A DNA stretch of 64,000 nt from RGIG9115 sp045128915 (GTDB lineage: Bacteria; Bacillota; Clostridia; UBA1381), in contig JBGVIT010000013.1 in assembly GCA_045128915.1 (NCBI GenBank), forward strand, positions 1 to 64,000, written 5' to 3'. Below are positions 18,532-27,668 of this stretch, in pieces. The notes beneath the pieces are model-generated. The model made no database searches. It saw nothing but the letters and a program-made list of their open reading frames with translations, and was not told the origin of the DNA. The first letter of the stretch is position 1. Each line of letters begins with the position of its first letter. A program made the position numbers and the translations under genes.

Positions 18532-18535
18532 AAAT

Positions 18536-18563
18536 GCACTCCCATAGAAAAAAATGGGAGTGC
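18536..18563. terminator. Terminator after the XRE gene
   Basis: GCACTCCCAT pairs perfectly with ATGGGAGTGC around an eight-base A-rich loop, five bases after the XRE stop. It is followed by an AT-rich tail (TATTATATTATA) that also occurs after the deoR-like gene at about 15916. Confidence 0.75.
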
Positions 18564-18599
18564 TATTATATTATACAACAAACATCATTCATTATTATA

Positions 18600-19280
18600 C
18601 TAATTCGACGAAGTAGTGCTGCAACAATTATTTAATGCTTTCATAAGCATATGACCGAACTCTTCCTCCGGTATATTGCTCGCCTTTGATACAGTTTCTA
18701 CGGCCTGGAGAAAATTTGTCATTATATCCGACTTATCTTCAATGATAGACATGTTATTCAATATCATTCTGCAGTTCCGTTCCTGAATATCTCCGTCAAG
18801 ATCAACCATTATAGCATCTGTTGCTACATCCTGAAGCTGTTTACTGAACGAATCGGGCAGACCATATACAAGGACATCCTTTCTCCGTTTATGATTAAGG
18901 TATTTGACTACCGACTGAAAGTGACCATCACCTGTGAAAAGAATATATGTATCTACATCCTTATGGTTTTCTGTTGCCTGATAAATATAATCAAGCATAA
19001 CAAAGTCGGTCATATCTTTTTTTTGTTTTGTGAAGGTATTCCCTGTTTCAATGATTGTATTTGTTATCCGTCTGATCTTAGGCAATTCTCCGGCTATGTT
19101 CTCATGCGAAAAATCCCCGAAAATCATTATATCCTTTACATCATACCTTTTCTCAATTTCTTTCTTCCATTTTGAAATGTTCGGTGCAATACTGAACTTC
19201 TCCTTACACGAATAAAACCAATATTCGTAATCGACAAAGGCTATTGCCTTTTTCTTTTTATTTCTCAAAAATTTTATCAC
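18600..19280 (-). CDS. NYN-domain (LabA/DUF88-like) putative ribonuclease
   Basis: The GTG at 19280 is preceded by GGAGGAG at ideal distance, while the longer frame (to 19427) lacks a site, so I take a 226-residue product. It has the PIN-like NYN fold: AIAFVDYEYWFYSCKEKF (first Asp), KKDMTDFVMLDYIYQA (middle acidic pair) and YILFTGDGHFQSVVKYL (GDGHF motif), all near the expected active site. NYN proteins are thought to be metal-dependent RNases. The C-terminal 60 residues are helical and without known family. It is the last gene of the minus-strand mobile-element run. Confidence 0.82.
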   Translation of the reverse strand: MIKFLRNKKKKAIAFVDYEYWFYSCKEKFSIAPNISKWKKEIEKRYDVKDIMIFGDFSHENIAGELPKIRRITNTIIETGNTFTKQKKDMTDFVMLDYIYQATENHKDVDTYILFTGDGHFQSVVKYLNHKRRKDVLVYGLPDSFSKQLQDVATDAIMVDLDGDIQERNCRMILNNMSIIEDKSDIMTNFLQAVETVSKASNIPEEEFGHMLMKALNNCCSTTSSN

Positions 19281-19518
19281 TTTTATCTCCTCCAAATTTT
19301 TAAAATAATTAAAGATGCATATCACACTGCTGTCAGCAGTATGCCCTGCACCTTTGACCAACACCCACTTTGATGAATGATGATTGATATAAAACAAATT
19401 TAATTTTTTCAGGGTTATTGGAAACAAAAACGAATATACTTTTACTCATTTATCTATAAATATATAAAAAATATTTCTTATTGCAATATCCCCTAATTAA
19501 TTTTAGTCTTCTTATGGG

Positions 19519-19547
19519 TTCGTGATGAACCGAGGTAGGTTCACGAA
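19519..19547. other. Bulged inverted repeat in the 19281-19585 gap
   Basis: TTCGTG, a two-base bulge (AT) and GAACC pair exactly with GGTTCACGAA. A second palindrome, ACTGCTGTCAGCAGT, is at 19326-19340. No gene or T-run is seen in this 305-base gap. They may be protein-binding sites or RNA structures of the mobile element. Confidence 0.4.
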
Positions 19548-19585
19548 AAGGACAGACGGGTAGCGTTTTCAATAATAATAGTTTT

Positions 19586-19870
19586 TTACTCACCTAAAAT
19601 ATACAGATTACTGCTATTTGAACCGTCCTGACGATACCTTCGTTCCTTATCAATGAAACCTGCTCTTTCCAAATCACATATTGCTCTTTTTACAGTGCTT
19701 CTCGACAATTTGGTTTCTCTGCATATAGTTGAAATTGCAGGGAAGCACGAGTCCTTGTTATAGCATTTATGAAACAAATAATAATATACCAAACAAGCTC
19801 TCGGAGGCACATCAGCCAAATACAATTCTTTAACTCGGTCTTGTTTTGTGTTTGATAGCATAGACTTCAT
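19586..19870 (-). CDS. Small winged-helix DNA-binding protein (HTH_36-like)
   Basis: The 94-residue protein overlaps the end of the coupling-protein gene by 41 bases and has AGGAG before ATG 19870. Its core, YYYLFHKCYNKDSCFPAISTICRETKLSRSTVKRAICDLERAGFI shortened here to its key parts, is the winged-helix arrangement of plasmid replication-initiator and HTH_36 proteins: SCFPAISTICRETKLSRSTV contains the recognition helix and DLERAGFIDKERR the wing. It probably regulates transfer or replication of the element. Confidence 0.8.
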   Translation of the reverse strand: MKSMLSNTKQDRVKELYLADVPPRACLVYYYLFHKCYNKDSCFPAISTICRETKLSRSTVKRAICDLERAGFIDKERRYRQDGSNSSNLYILGE

Positions 19871-21761
19871 ACTCTCCTCTCTTTTCTTTTATTACATCGT
19901 CCGGAATTTCCTCTATCTCAGTTTCTGCTTCGTTTTTCGTGATTTTTTGATCTATATCCTCAACGATGTCGTTTTTTGCTGTTTTAACAGGAGTCATATT
20001 CTGACCGCCTGTTGTGCTTCTTGATGCTTTAGAGGTTAGTTCCTTTGCTACCCTTCTGCCCTCTCTGAGTTCAATTTCAAGCATAAGCCCGTCTTTTCCT
20101 GCGTAGTGAACCTTTCGCACTTCTTTCTTCTCAACCTCATATTCTATATTTAATTCAATACCCCAATTAAAGAACAAATCGAGTTTAGTCCTCATCGGAT
20201 GGCATCCTGTTTTAGTTATAATAAAATGAAATCTTGGCAATGTTTTAAGTTCATCAACCGTCATAAGAGGCCTGGACATCATCTGTAAGCTTCGTGAGCC
20301 ATCACCTTTCGATTGTGTAACCGAACCGGACATTATCGTCTGTTCACCAAGGTTCTTACTCATAACCTCGGCTGTTTCAGAGTTTGGAGCAAACCCACCG
20401 AATACAGTCAACTGACAGTTATCCCATATGATTTCAGCGCCTTCTTTGCCGTAGTTTTTCTCAAGCTGTGCCTTTGACTGAATGATAGCTATGATGCTGA
20501 TTCTACGAGAACGACCTGCAGAGAACATCATTTCTGCGGAATCGATTTTAGGTATTGTACCAATCTCATCGAGATAGAACATAACTCTGTTTTTCAGTTT
20601 ACCATTTGATTCATCTGCTATTGCAAGCATTTCACGGTATAACTGCTGAACGATAAGCGAAATAAGGAAGTATTTTGTTGTGTCCTCCTCTGGCATGATA
20701 AGGAACAGTGCGGACTTCGTATTACAGAATTTCTCTGCATCAATAGCTGTATCAAAGCACAGAATCTGCTCCATTTCAGAATCCAGGAACGCATTAAGTC
20801 TTGACAGTGCAGTTGATAAAACAGACTGCATTGCCTGTTCAGATGTATTAAGAGCTGCTCCTGCAAACCATTTCGCTTTATGTGTATCGGGAAGCTTTGT
20901 CATAAGGATTTGAAACTGTGTCAGTTTCTTACTGTTCTTTGCATCGGTAGTACTTGGTGCAAGCAGATCCTGTATCATCTTAAACACAGATATAATATGT
21001 CGTTCTTCAGGCTTACAGTATTCAGCTACAAGCAGTATTACCGACGTCAAAAGACCTTCGGCAGCATCGTAGAAGAATGCATTTTGTCCATAGCTCGCCG
21101 CATCACCTTCGCCCGAATAGATAATTGTCTTTGCAGTAATCTTTGCATATTTTTCTGCTTTTGCCTTATCTGAAAGTTCTTTGCTCTTTTGATACGCATC
21201 CATGTATTTGTTTACCATTGATAGCATATTGAAGGTATCACTTTGCACAGGATTTCGCAAATCAATTACTGCTACATTGTATCCATACTGCTTACATACA
21301 TCACCATAGTTTCTTGCAAGGTCACCCTTAGTATCAGTTGACAAGAAGCTCATTCCCGATGCACAGGCATACTCAAGGTTTGGATACAGAAAGCACGCTG
21401 TTTTACCAACACCGGCAGCACCGATCATCATAGTATGTACATCGCCGGGATCTACGACCGCACAGAGTTGGCCGTTTCGTCTTCTCATACCTACAACTGT
21501 TCCTTGAGGCAAGTTATCGCCGCCTTGATTTTTCCTCCATTTTTTCGGTTCATATGGCACAAGTTTGTAGATGTTTCTTATTTCTTTTTCGGTAGCAAAT
21601 CTTGCATTACCATGCTGACCGTGACCTACCCTTTTGCTCTTAATAGTATTCAAACTATAGATATTTGAAACCACTGTTAATGTTCCAATCAACGCAAACA
21701 TAATTACTCCAACAATTAGCAGTGTTGTTATTGAGCTATTCAATATATCAACTCCCTTCAC
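19830..21761 (-). CDS. VirD4/TraG-type coupling ATPase for DNA transfer
   Basis: The 643-residue protein is a type IV coupling protein that brings the relaxase-DNA complex to a secretion channel. One membrane segment is visible (residues 11-35); most VirD4 proteins have two. Walker A GAAGVGKT is at 114-121, followed by the family's FLSTDTKGD, and Walker B is in VMFYLDEIGTIPK, with DNCQLTVFGG typical of TraG. Start: the GTG at 21761 overlaps the upstream stop as GTGA, but a TTG at about 21743 sits after GGGAG and may be the real start. The C-terminus is acidic and variable. No other secretion-channel gene (VirB4, VirB6) is in the window, so the element is mobilizable or truncated. Confidence 0.92.
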   Translation of the reverse strand: MKGVDILNSSITTLLIVGVIMFALIGTLTVVSNIYSLNTIKSKRVGHGQHGNARFATEKEIRNIYKLVPYEPKKWRKNQGGDNLPQGTVVGMRRRNGQLCAVVDPGDVHTMMIGAAGVGKTACFLYPNLEYACASGMSFLSTDTKGDLARNYGDVCKQYGYNVAVIDLRNPVQSDTFNMLSMVNKYMDAYQKSKELSDKAKAEKYAKITAKTIIYSGEGDAASYGQNAFFYDAAEGLLTSVILLVAEYCKPEERHIISVFKMIQDLLAPSTTDAKNSKKLTQFQILMTKLPDTHKAKWFAGAALNTSEQAMQSVLSTALSRLNAFLDSEMEQILCFDTAIDAEKFCNTKSALFLIMPEEDTTKYFLISLIVQQLYREMLAIADESNGKLKNRVMFYLDEIGTIPKIDSAEMMFSAGRSRRISIIAIIQSKAQLEKNYGKEGAEIIWDNCQLTVFGGFAPNSETAEVMSKNLGEQTIMSGSVTQSKGDGSRSLQMMSRPLMTVDELKTLPRFHFIITKTGCHPMRTKLDLFFNWGIELNIEYEVEKKEVRKVHYAGKDGLMLEIELREGRRVAKELTSKASRSTTGGQNMTPVKTAKNDIVEDIDQKITKNEAETEIEEIPDDVIKEKRGEYEVYAIKHKTRPS

Positions 21762-22663
21762 ATTGTCATTCTAAAATTTTCAGTCTGTTCTTTTTCGCTT
21801 ACCAAGTCTTCATTCCAATCTTTGTTGTCGGGAAGAATTCTCTCCCACTTATAATTCATTTCATCAAGTTCTTGTCCGATTCTGCGTACTGTTTTATCAC
21901 CTGCTTCATCTTTGTCTACACAAAGATATACATTGGTTATGTTATCGTTTATATTCAGAACATTTTTAAGAGCGTCTATAGCCACACCGCCGAGACAAAC
22001 ATAACTGCTTTCTTGCCAATTATTTTTGTTAAGTGTTATGTATGAAAGCATATCAATGGGTGCTTCGAATACATACACGTTTTCGTCTGTGCCGATGTGC
22101 CTGAAATAGTATTGTTTATCACTGCCATCGATGTCGAGAAAAAATCTGTTTCCGGGGATTGTACTTCTAAGATGCATCTGTTTCATTTGACCGCCTTCAT
22201 CGTATCCGCAAAACGCAATATTGTGATGTTCTTCTGTTTCTAAAATCTTTTTTTCATTTACAAAATATTGAACAACATCTGCATCAATTTTTCTGGTTTT
22301 AATCAGATATGCAAATGAACGATGCATATTTTTTGAGAGCTTTGGCTGAATAAATTCAGGTCTTTCTTCAGGCTCTCTGCTCGTCTGAACAAACTCCGCA
22401 CCTTCTTCTCCGTTGAGCAAATATTTTACTGCACTTACGAAGTCCATATTGTGAAAATGTTGCATAAACTGAATCGGTCCGCCGCCTATTTCACGGCTGT
22501 GTCTGTACCATCGATTTCTATCAATAACTGTGCTGTCATATCTCATCCATCGATATACTCTACCTTGTTTTTTAAGCTTTTCACCTTGGCTTTGAAGCAT
22601 CCTGACCAAATCAATGCTACTTGCTCTTTGGAGTTGTTCATCAGTAAACTTTCTCTTAACCAA
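21758..22663 (-). CDS. DUF3991/Toprim-domain primase-like protein
   Basis: The frame is open further (to 22780) but the family normally begins near KRKFTDEQLQRASSIDLV, and a TTG at 22663 lies just after GGGGTG, so I use it; the next upstream gene then stops five bases away. Residues about 1-120 match DUF3991 (RWMRYDSTVIDRNRWYRHSR, then GGPIQFMQHF). Residues about 150-290 match Toprim_2, with EAPIDMLSYITL and YLCVDKDEAGD (the DxD-like acidic pair). Such proteins accompany relaxases on conjugative elements and may prime the transferred strand. Confidence 0.82.
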   Translation of the reverse strand: MVKRKFTDEQLQRASSIDLVRMLQSQGEKLKKQGRVYRWMRYDSTVIDRNRWYRHSREIGGGPIQFMQHFHNMDFVSAVKYLLNGEEGAEFVQTSREPEERPEFIQPKLSKNMHRSFAYLIKTRKIDADVVQYFVNEKKILETEEHHNIAFCGYDEGGQMKQMHLRSTIPGNRFFLDIDGSDKQYYFRHIGTDENVYVFEAPIDMLSYITLNKNNWQESSYVCLGGVAIDALKNVLNINDNITNVYLCVDKDEAGDKTVRRIGQELDEMNYKWERILPDNKDWNEDLVSEKEQTENFRMTM

Positions 22664-22667
22664 TTCA

Positions 22668-24962
22668 TCACCCCATTTTGATGCCGAGGCTCTGTTTCTT
22701 TTTGATGATACGTTTTCTCTCTTTAGAGTCGACAATTGTTTTATTAAATCCTTCGGTTTTTTTATCCGTATCCTTTTCAATTATACTTGCAAGTCTGCAA
22801 AATAACTGCGCCGTTGATTCTATAATTGTTTGCTGATAATACTGATTCTGATATACTTTTACATTTTCATACCATTCTCTTGCATGCTCATTTCCATGCT
22901 CCTCTGCGAGTTCAATAAACTTTAGGCATTCTTCTTCATTACCTTCTCTATAATTTATTCTTGCCATTGCAAACTCCGCATCGGCATTGTTATCTCTGCA
23001 AGCTGATAGGTAATATTTTTTTGCCTTATTTATATCTGCATCAGTTCCCCATCCTTTTTCATACAAACGACCAATCCTATAGTCGCTCCGTGAATCTCTT
23101 TTATCTAGATTAAAAGAATAGAACTTTAACATTTCTGCATACCATCTTCCTGCTAATCTGACATCGACATCGCATCCCAAACCTTTTCTGTACATTTCTG
23201 CAAGTCGGTAATATGAATGAGTACAACCTTTCTTTGCACTCTTGTTATAAAATTCAAAAGCTTTCCTTATATCTTGCTCTGTTCCATTTCCATAAAAATA
23301 AATATTCGCAAGAGAAAACATTGCAAATGAATTTCCTTTTTTTGCTGAAAGTTCAAACCATTTTCTTGCTTCTCTCTGATTCTGAAAGCTTGATTTCATT
23401 GCATATAACTTTGCAATCTGGTATTCATAGAAATCTGATGTTTCATTTTCCTCTAATGTTTCAAATCCTTCGAGTGCAACTTTGAATAACCTTTCAGCCA
23501 TTTCGTCATCTTGGTTTACAAACAATCCTGATTGATACATTTTCGCAAGGTCAAGTATTGCAGGGACATTTCCGATTTTCGCTTCCTCTTTCAGCGACTC
23601 AAATGCCTTCTCATAATCCTTTTTGGAATACAATAACCACCTTGCAGTTCTGTACTTAGATCTGTAATCACAAATATAGGTATCAGAAACCGCAATACCT
23701 TCCACTTTATTTTCTACTTCCACCTCAAGATCAGGTTCTCTCTTTTTTACAACTTGGGATGATTTCGTAGTCAATTCTATCGGACTGTATTCATCATTTT
23801 CGTCAAGTTCTGTCGGCTTTTCAATCACATCAGGTTCTTCAATATACCCCAATGTTTTTCCAATCAAATCTGCTTCCTTCACGATTGCATTTTTCAGTTT
23901 TCTGAATTCTTCGTTTTCATACAATTCTGGAAATATTATTTCCTTATCGTGATATATTCTGAGCAGTTGTGTTTGTAAATCACACCACTCTTTATACATT
24001 TCTTGTATGTCATTATCTTCTGAGATTTTCTTGAATATTTCATCTACTTCTTTTTTCATTTTAGGAGACAAATAACCATACAATTTCTTTCCTTTTTGCA
24101 GTTTTAACTTTGCAGAAAACTGTTCAAGCAAATCACACACTTCCGAGTCAGAAAAGTCTCTGCCACGAATTCGATCAGCTATAACTTTCAGCCGTTCTTT
24201 TATCTCATCAGATATTTTTTCTCTTGCTTGTGTTTTGTGGTCATACAACTCATACATATCGTTTTTAAATATTTCATTTGCAAGCATAGATTTTATTTTT
24301 TCTATCTTTTCTTCTGTGATAAAACCACGCTTACTTCCTATCGAATACACAACCATATGTAAGTGCGGATGACCTGCTTCATTATGGAATGCTCCGTACC
24401 AATTAAAATCTTTATCAGGTATTCCAAAAATTTCTGCCATCTGCAATTGTTTTGAGCGAATTAAGTCACGCCACATATCAGCATTATCATATCCAAGACG
24501 ATATGCATCTTCTCTCTGTAACGAGACAATCGGTGTCCATATAACTGAATTCAAATCCGCAATTTCATTCTTAACTTCTGCGAGATTAATTTTATTTTTC
24601 TTTCCGAATAAACCGTGTTCAGAAACTTTTTCTACATTCGGTCGTGTCGCAATATAATTCAGATACTGTTCTCTGCTGTCAAATAATTCAGGATTGCTTT
24701 CCGCAATCACAGTAATGAGTGCAGATGCATTTTGTTTTGTCGGATTTAAGATGTAATCTTCATACTCAAACGAGTCCATAACATCAGGACTTTCTTCGAG
24801 CATTTTATCAATAAATTCCATCTGTTTATTTGTTGGTTTTCCAATCAAAACATTTAGATTTACTGTCTTATCAACGCCCTCACGAGTTGCAACATAATTC
24901 ACATAACCACGAACGGATTTTGATGCCTTTACATGCTTAATTTTAACTATTAACCTTGGCAT
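22668..24962 (-). CDS. Relaxase (MobP-like) fused to Sel1-type repeats
   Basis: ATG 24962 overlaps the upstream stop as TGATG, so translation is coupled. The 764-residue protein begins with a relaxase domain: RLIVKIKHVKASKSVRGYVNY, then the metal-binding His triad GHPHLH at 197-202 in AFHNEAGHPHLHMVVYS. It nicks oriT and leads the strand into the recipient. Residues about 445-705 are a row of Sel1/TPR-like repeats (AILDLAKMYQSGLF, AMFSLANIYFYGNGTEQD, YYRLAEMYRKGLGCDV, DYRIGRLYEKGWGTDADI), which normally bind proteins. The combination is unusual in length. It may replace a separate docking protein. Confidence 0.88.
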   Translation of the reverse strand: MPRLIVKIKHVKASKSVRGYVNYVATREGVDKTVNLNVLIGKPTNKQMEFIDKMLEESPDVMDSFEYEDYILNPTKQNASALITVIAESNPELFDSREQYLNYIATRPNVEKVSEHGLFGKKNKINLAEVKNEIADLNSVIWTPIVSLQREDAYRLGYDNADMWRDLIRSKQLQMAEIFGIPDKDFNWYGAFHNEAGHPHLHMVVYSIGSKRGFITEEKIEKIKSMLANEIFKNDMYELYDHKTQAREKISDEIKERLKVIADRIRGRDFSDSEVCDLLEQFSAKLKLQKGKKLYGYLSPKMKKEVDEIFKKISEDNDIQEMYKEWCDLQTQLLRIYHDKEIIFPELYENEEFRKLKNAIVKEADLIGKTLGYIEEPDVIEKPTELDENDEYSPIELTTKSSQVVKKREPDLEVEVENKVEGIAVSDTYICDYRSKYRTARWLLYSKKDYEKAFESLKEEAKIGNVPAILDLAKMYQSGLFVNQDDEMAERLFKVALEGFETLEENETSDFYEYQIAKLYAMKSSFQNQREARKWFELSAKKGNSFAMFSLANIYFYGNGTEQDIRKAFEFYNKSAKKGCTHSYYRLAEMYRKGLGCDVDVRLAGRWYAEMLKFYSFNLDKRDSRSDYRIGRLYEKGWGTDADINKAKKYYLSACRDNNADAEFAMARINYREGNEEECLKFIELAEEHGNEHAREWYENVKVYQNQYYQQTIIESTAQLFCRLASIIEKDTDKKTEGFNKTIVDSKERKRIIKKKQSLGIKMG

Positions 24963-25357
24963 CAATTATCATCCTTTGCGTTGTACGGAAATTGTATTGC
25001 GCCGTTGATTTTTTTCACTTCATCGGTACAGCTTGCATGCAATGTATCAGCGTCTTCCGGATTGATATCCATCTCTTTAACTATCAACCAAAATATTTTA
25101 GAAATTTCAACAGACTGTTTGAACAACTGACGAGCCATTCGTCTTTCAAAACTATCAAGCATTCCCTGTACTGTATTGACAACATTTTTATTTACATACT
25201 CCTCGTTATGCTTGTTGTGTAAATATCCGTTGTAGAATTCAACGGCAGTATCAATGTAATCACTCCTGCTTTTACATCCAATGGCTTTCATATTTATTTC
25301 AGTCTCTTTCAGATTTGAGTCCTTAATCCAGAAACTGATATGTTGTTTTTTATTCAT
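24962..25357 (-). CDS. Relaxosome accessory (MobC-like) protein
   Basis: ATG 25357 has an AAAGGAGG site. The 131-residue protein starts with a ribbon-helix-helix-like segment (ISFWIKDSNLKETEINMKAIGCKSRSDYI), as in small MobC/plasmid-mobilization proteins, followed by helices (GMLDSFERRMARQLFKQSVEISKIFWLIVK). It lies directly upstream of, and overlaps, the relaxase gene. It probably binds oriT, which I place in the non-coding stretch just upstream. Confidence 0.75.
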   Translation of the reverse strand: MNKKQHISFWIKDSNLKETEINMKAIGCKSRSDYIDTAVEFYNGYLHNKHNEEYVNKNVVNTVQGMLDSFERRMARQLFKQSVEISKIFWLIVKEMDINPEDADTLHASCTDEVKKINGAIQFPYNAKDDN

Positions 25358-25379
25358 AATGTCCTCCTTTCATTTACGC

Positions 25380-25640
25380 ACATGAGGTATGTCCGTTCAA
25401 ACAAGGCTTTAACACCTGTCTGACAGGAACACCGCACCCCCAAACCGCACTACTTTCGGCAAACAGCACCATCCCGAACGGCACTGCCGGTCGGTGTTTA
25501 AGGCGTGGAGAGCGATGAAACGCACCCACGCTTTTTCCTGCTTAAATTTATTTTTGCTACATTTTACTCCAAAAACCGTTTTTTCGTGGCCTGTTTCGAG
25601 CTTTCGGGGTTGTCTAGTGTAATGATGCATTTTTAAGTTT
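25380..25640. other. Probable origin of transfer (oriT) region
   Basis: The 375-base gap 25358-25732 is distinctly richer in C and G than its surroundings. It holds the palindrome CCTGTCtGACAGG (25415-25427), a C-rich stretch GCACCCCCAAACCGCACTAC and a GCGTGG/CCACGC stem near 25502-25532. Position directly upstream of mobC-relaxase genes and these inverted repeats are typical of oriT in Firmicutes elements. The nick site is not identified. Confidence 0.45.
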
Positions 25641-25676
25641 TGTAATTAACTTACACTGTATGTGTAGATTTAGGCA

Positions 25677-25708
25677 CAAAAAAACAGACGATATATTTCA
25701 ATCGTCTG
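25677..25708 (-). terminator. Terminator of the HipA-like gene
   Basis: CAGACGAT pairs with ATCGTCTG across an eight-base loop; on the minus strand the stem is followed by TTTTTTT. It lies 25 bases after the stop at 25733. Confidence 0.85.
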
Positions 25709-25732
25709 TCTGCATTTTGCTATTAAAATTTA

Positions 25733-26971
25733 TTACATCGTAATCCCATCATCCTGACCGGAATATGCAATATCTTCTTCAACATCTTCTCCAAAGTCTT
25801 GTATACTTGTATATTTAACAGAGTGATTCATTGCATGTTGAAGTATATCTATTCTGCTGTTAAGCATTCTGCAAAGTATATCTTTACGTTCAGTATCCAT
25901 GTGTTCAGCTGTTTCAAGTATTTCTGCAAATTCTTCATCAATACCTTTCAGCTTACTGATGTCAAGCCAACTGAAATCTGTTACTAATTTTATTTGATCT
26001 GCGTGGTTGGTCTTGAATGGTTTTGAACCTATATCTCTTGCTCCTGCTTTGATACTCTTTGTAGCAGTATTAAACCACATTGATGTGCCATTGTCATATA
26101 TAGGTGCCGCAGATATATATTCAAGTGTCTCAGCATTTCTTATCAATCCGAAATTATTAAGATGCCGATCCTCATTTACTATGATAAAATCAAGAGTCAG
26201 CATTTGATTTAAACTGTGTTGTATATCATCTATTTCCCAGCCTTTACAGCAATCGATATAATGTTCATATACCGATTTATTGTTTGGCTTTTTAACAGAT
26301 TTTAAAATGTTATGAGCAGTTACAAGTTCTGTTTCAGATGTAACGAAATCCTTGCATGCACTGTATGGCTTATCACCAATAAGAGTCAGGTTGTACTCCG
26401 CGCAATCAATGCCCAAGCGTTTCATAATTGACGTTGCTAAAACCTCGTTATAGGGTTCCTGCTGATATGAACCGCTGCCTGCTTTGAACAGAACTCTGTC
26501 ACCATCAACTATTCTCCATTTCTTCTTGAGCCAACCATCAGAAGCTGAATCCGGAGACATATAGTTTATATCGTCAGAATCACTTTTAAGACCTATCAGA
26601 ATATTTCCTATATCTTCCGAGAATTCATTTTCAAAGAAGTTAATACTATGCCAATCAAGCTCGACATTTTCAGGAAGTACCCAATACTGATCTGACAAAT
26701 TTAGACCAAAGCTTTTTCCTAGCATCTCAGCCGTACCTGAAACATTCATCCTTTCCAATGCTTCCTTAAGACCTAATCTGCTTGCAGGAATGGCTCTTGC
26801 AAGCCACCACGCATGCAGTTCTCGTCTGTCTGCAATTCCGTTTATTATTGGTACACCAACAGGCAAATGTGATTGATTTATCACATCATATATTTTTGTA
26901 AATACTCCTGTGATTTCATCAAACTCCAATGTTGCAACCGGAATATTTTTATGCATAAGCTTGCATCTCAT
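25733..26971 (-). CDS. HipA-like protein kinase
   Basis: ATG 26971 is chosen because GGAGG lies seven bases upstream. The 412-residue protein has the HipA kinase layout: a nucleotide-loop region around RVLFKAGSGSYQQEPYNEVL, the catalytic loop IIVNEDRHLNNFG and the metal-binding AAPIYDNGTSMW. HipA-family kinases phosphorylate tRNA synthetases or other targets and are usually toxins paired with HipB. No HipB-like gene adjoins this one; the nearest XRE gene is 7 kb away. It has its own promoter region and terminator. Here it may act as an orphan kinase or addiction factor of the mobile element. Confidence 0.78.
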   Translation of the reverse strand: MRCKLMHKNIPVATLEFDEITGVFTKIYDVINQSHLPVGVPIINGIADRRELHAWWLARAIPASRLGLKEALERMNVSGTAEMLGKSFGLNLSDQYWVLPENVELDWHSINFFENEFSEDIGNILIGLKSDSDDINYMSPDSASDGWLKKKWRIVDGDRVLFKAGSGSYQQEPYNEVLATSIMKRLGIDCAEYNLTLIGDKPYSACKDFVTSETELVTAHNILKSVKKPNNKSVYEHYIDCCKGWEIDDIQHSLNQMLTLDFIIVNEDRHLNNFGLIRNAETLEYISAAPIYDNGTSMWFNTATKSIKAGARDIGSKPFKTNHADQIKLVTDFSWLDISKLKGIDEEFAEILETAEHMDTERKDILCRMLNSRIDILQHAMNHSVKYTSIQDFGEDVEEDIAYSGQDDGITM

Positions 26972-27079
26972 GAGCACACCTCCTCACACTTATAGATAGT
27001 GTCAGTATATCACAGTTTTGTGCCTTTTTCAAGAACTTAGCATATATTTTGTGAAAAATATAAATATTTTTTTCTGTTT

Positions 27080-27271
27080 TCACTTATTACCACCCTTTCC
27101 CTGAACATTATCTTCAGCAGCAAGCATTGCTTCGATGTACATTCTTGTTGATTTCGGCACATGCCTTCGATATATTTTGTCCATGCCCTCTGCCAAATGT
27201 GTTTCAAGATTTTCATAAACTTCAGGTGAATGAACTTTAATTCCCCGAAGTTTTTCTGTGCTGTGATTGTC
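27080..27271 (-). pseudogene. C-terminal remnant of a small DNA-binding/partition-like protein
   Basis: A frame of 63 codons ends at TGA 27080 and is gene-like throughout (GIKVHSPEVYENLETHLAEG, then YRRHVPKSTRMYIEAMLAAE), but it begins after an in-frame TAA without a start codon or ribosome site. The helix-turn with VPKSTRMYIEAML recalls small plasmid-partition or antitoxin proteins, but I cannot name the family. The rest of 26972-27435 shows nothing else except AT-rich sequence. Confidence 0.5.
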
Positions 27272-27473
27272 TTAGTGTCTTTATTTAATTAATCAAATAT
27301 AAAAAGTTGTGTTTGGGTTCATATCCATTACATTATAGTTTGCATCTATTATGTAGTTAATTCCTCAATTTATATGAATCATATATGTGTCTCCCGTTCA
27401 AGTCCGGTCGAAATGGTGGGTGCATCTACTGTCTTTTATTCAAAACGGATTTTTGAAAAACCCCAAAAAAATG

Positions 27474-27515
27474 TGTAAAAAAGCGGACAAAACAGAATGT
27501 ATCTATTTTGTCCGC
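27474..27515 (-). terminator. Terminator downstream of the tRNA-Asn fragment
   Basis: GCGGACAAAA pairs perfectly with TTTTGTCCGC; on the minus strand it is followed by TTTTTTACAC. It lies seven bases after the tRNA 3' end, as for a genuine tRNA transcription unit. Confidence 0.8.
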
Positions 27516-27521
27516 GAATTC

Positions 27522-27579
27522 TGGCTCTCGCAGTTGGGCTTGAACCAACGACCCTCTGATTAACAGTCAGATGCTCTGA
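27522..27579 (-). tRNA. 3' fragment of tRNA-Asn (GTT), 5' half missing
   Basis: Read on the minus strand, the sequence has the anticodon arm CTGACTGTTAATCAG with anticodon GTT, the variable region, the T arm GTTGGTTCAAGCCCAAC and an acceptor strand ending in CCA, followed by a terminator. The 5' acceptor strand and D arm are absent: upstream the sequence turns into unrelated DNA. This is what an integration event that splits a tRNA gene, or leaves a 3' copy as an attachment site, would produce. A large serine recombinase gene lies 90 bases away. Confidence 0.75.
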
Positions 27580-27668
27580 CGTATGATTGATAACAACCAG
27601 CAGTGATTCTCCATACATAAAACTCTATCATAAAATGAAAGGAATGCTTTTTATACTTATTAAAAAAT

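Noticed and set aside
25490..25545. GCGTGG/CCACGC stem followed by TTTTT as a terminator
   Set aside because: No plus-strand gene ends before it; an oriT role fits better.
27398..27436. CCGTTCAAGTCCGG-like sequence as a second tRNA
   Set aside because: The T-loop-like stretch has no proper stems, anticodon arm or acceptor stem.
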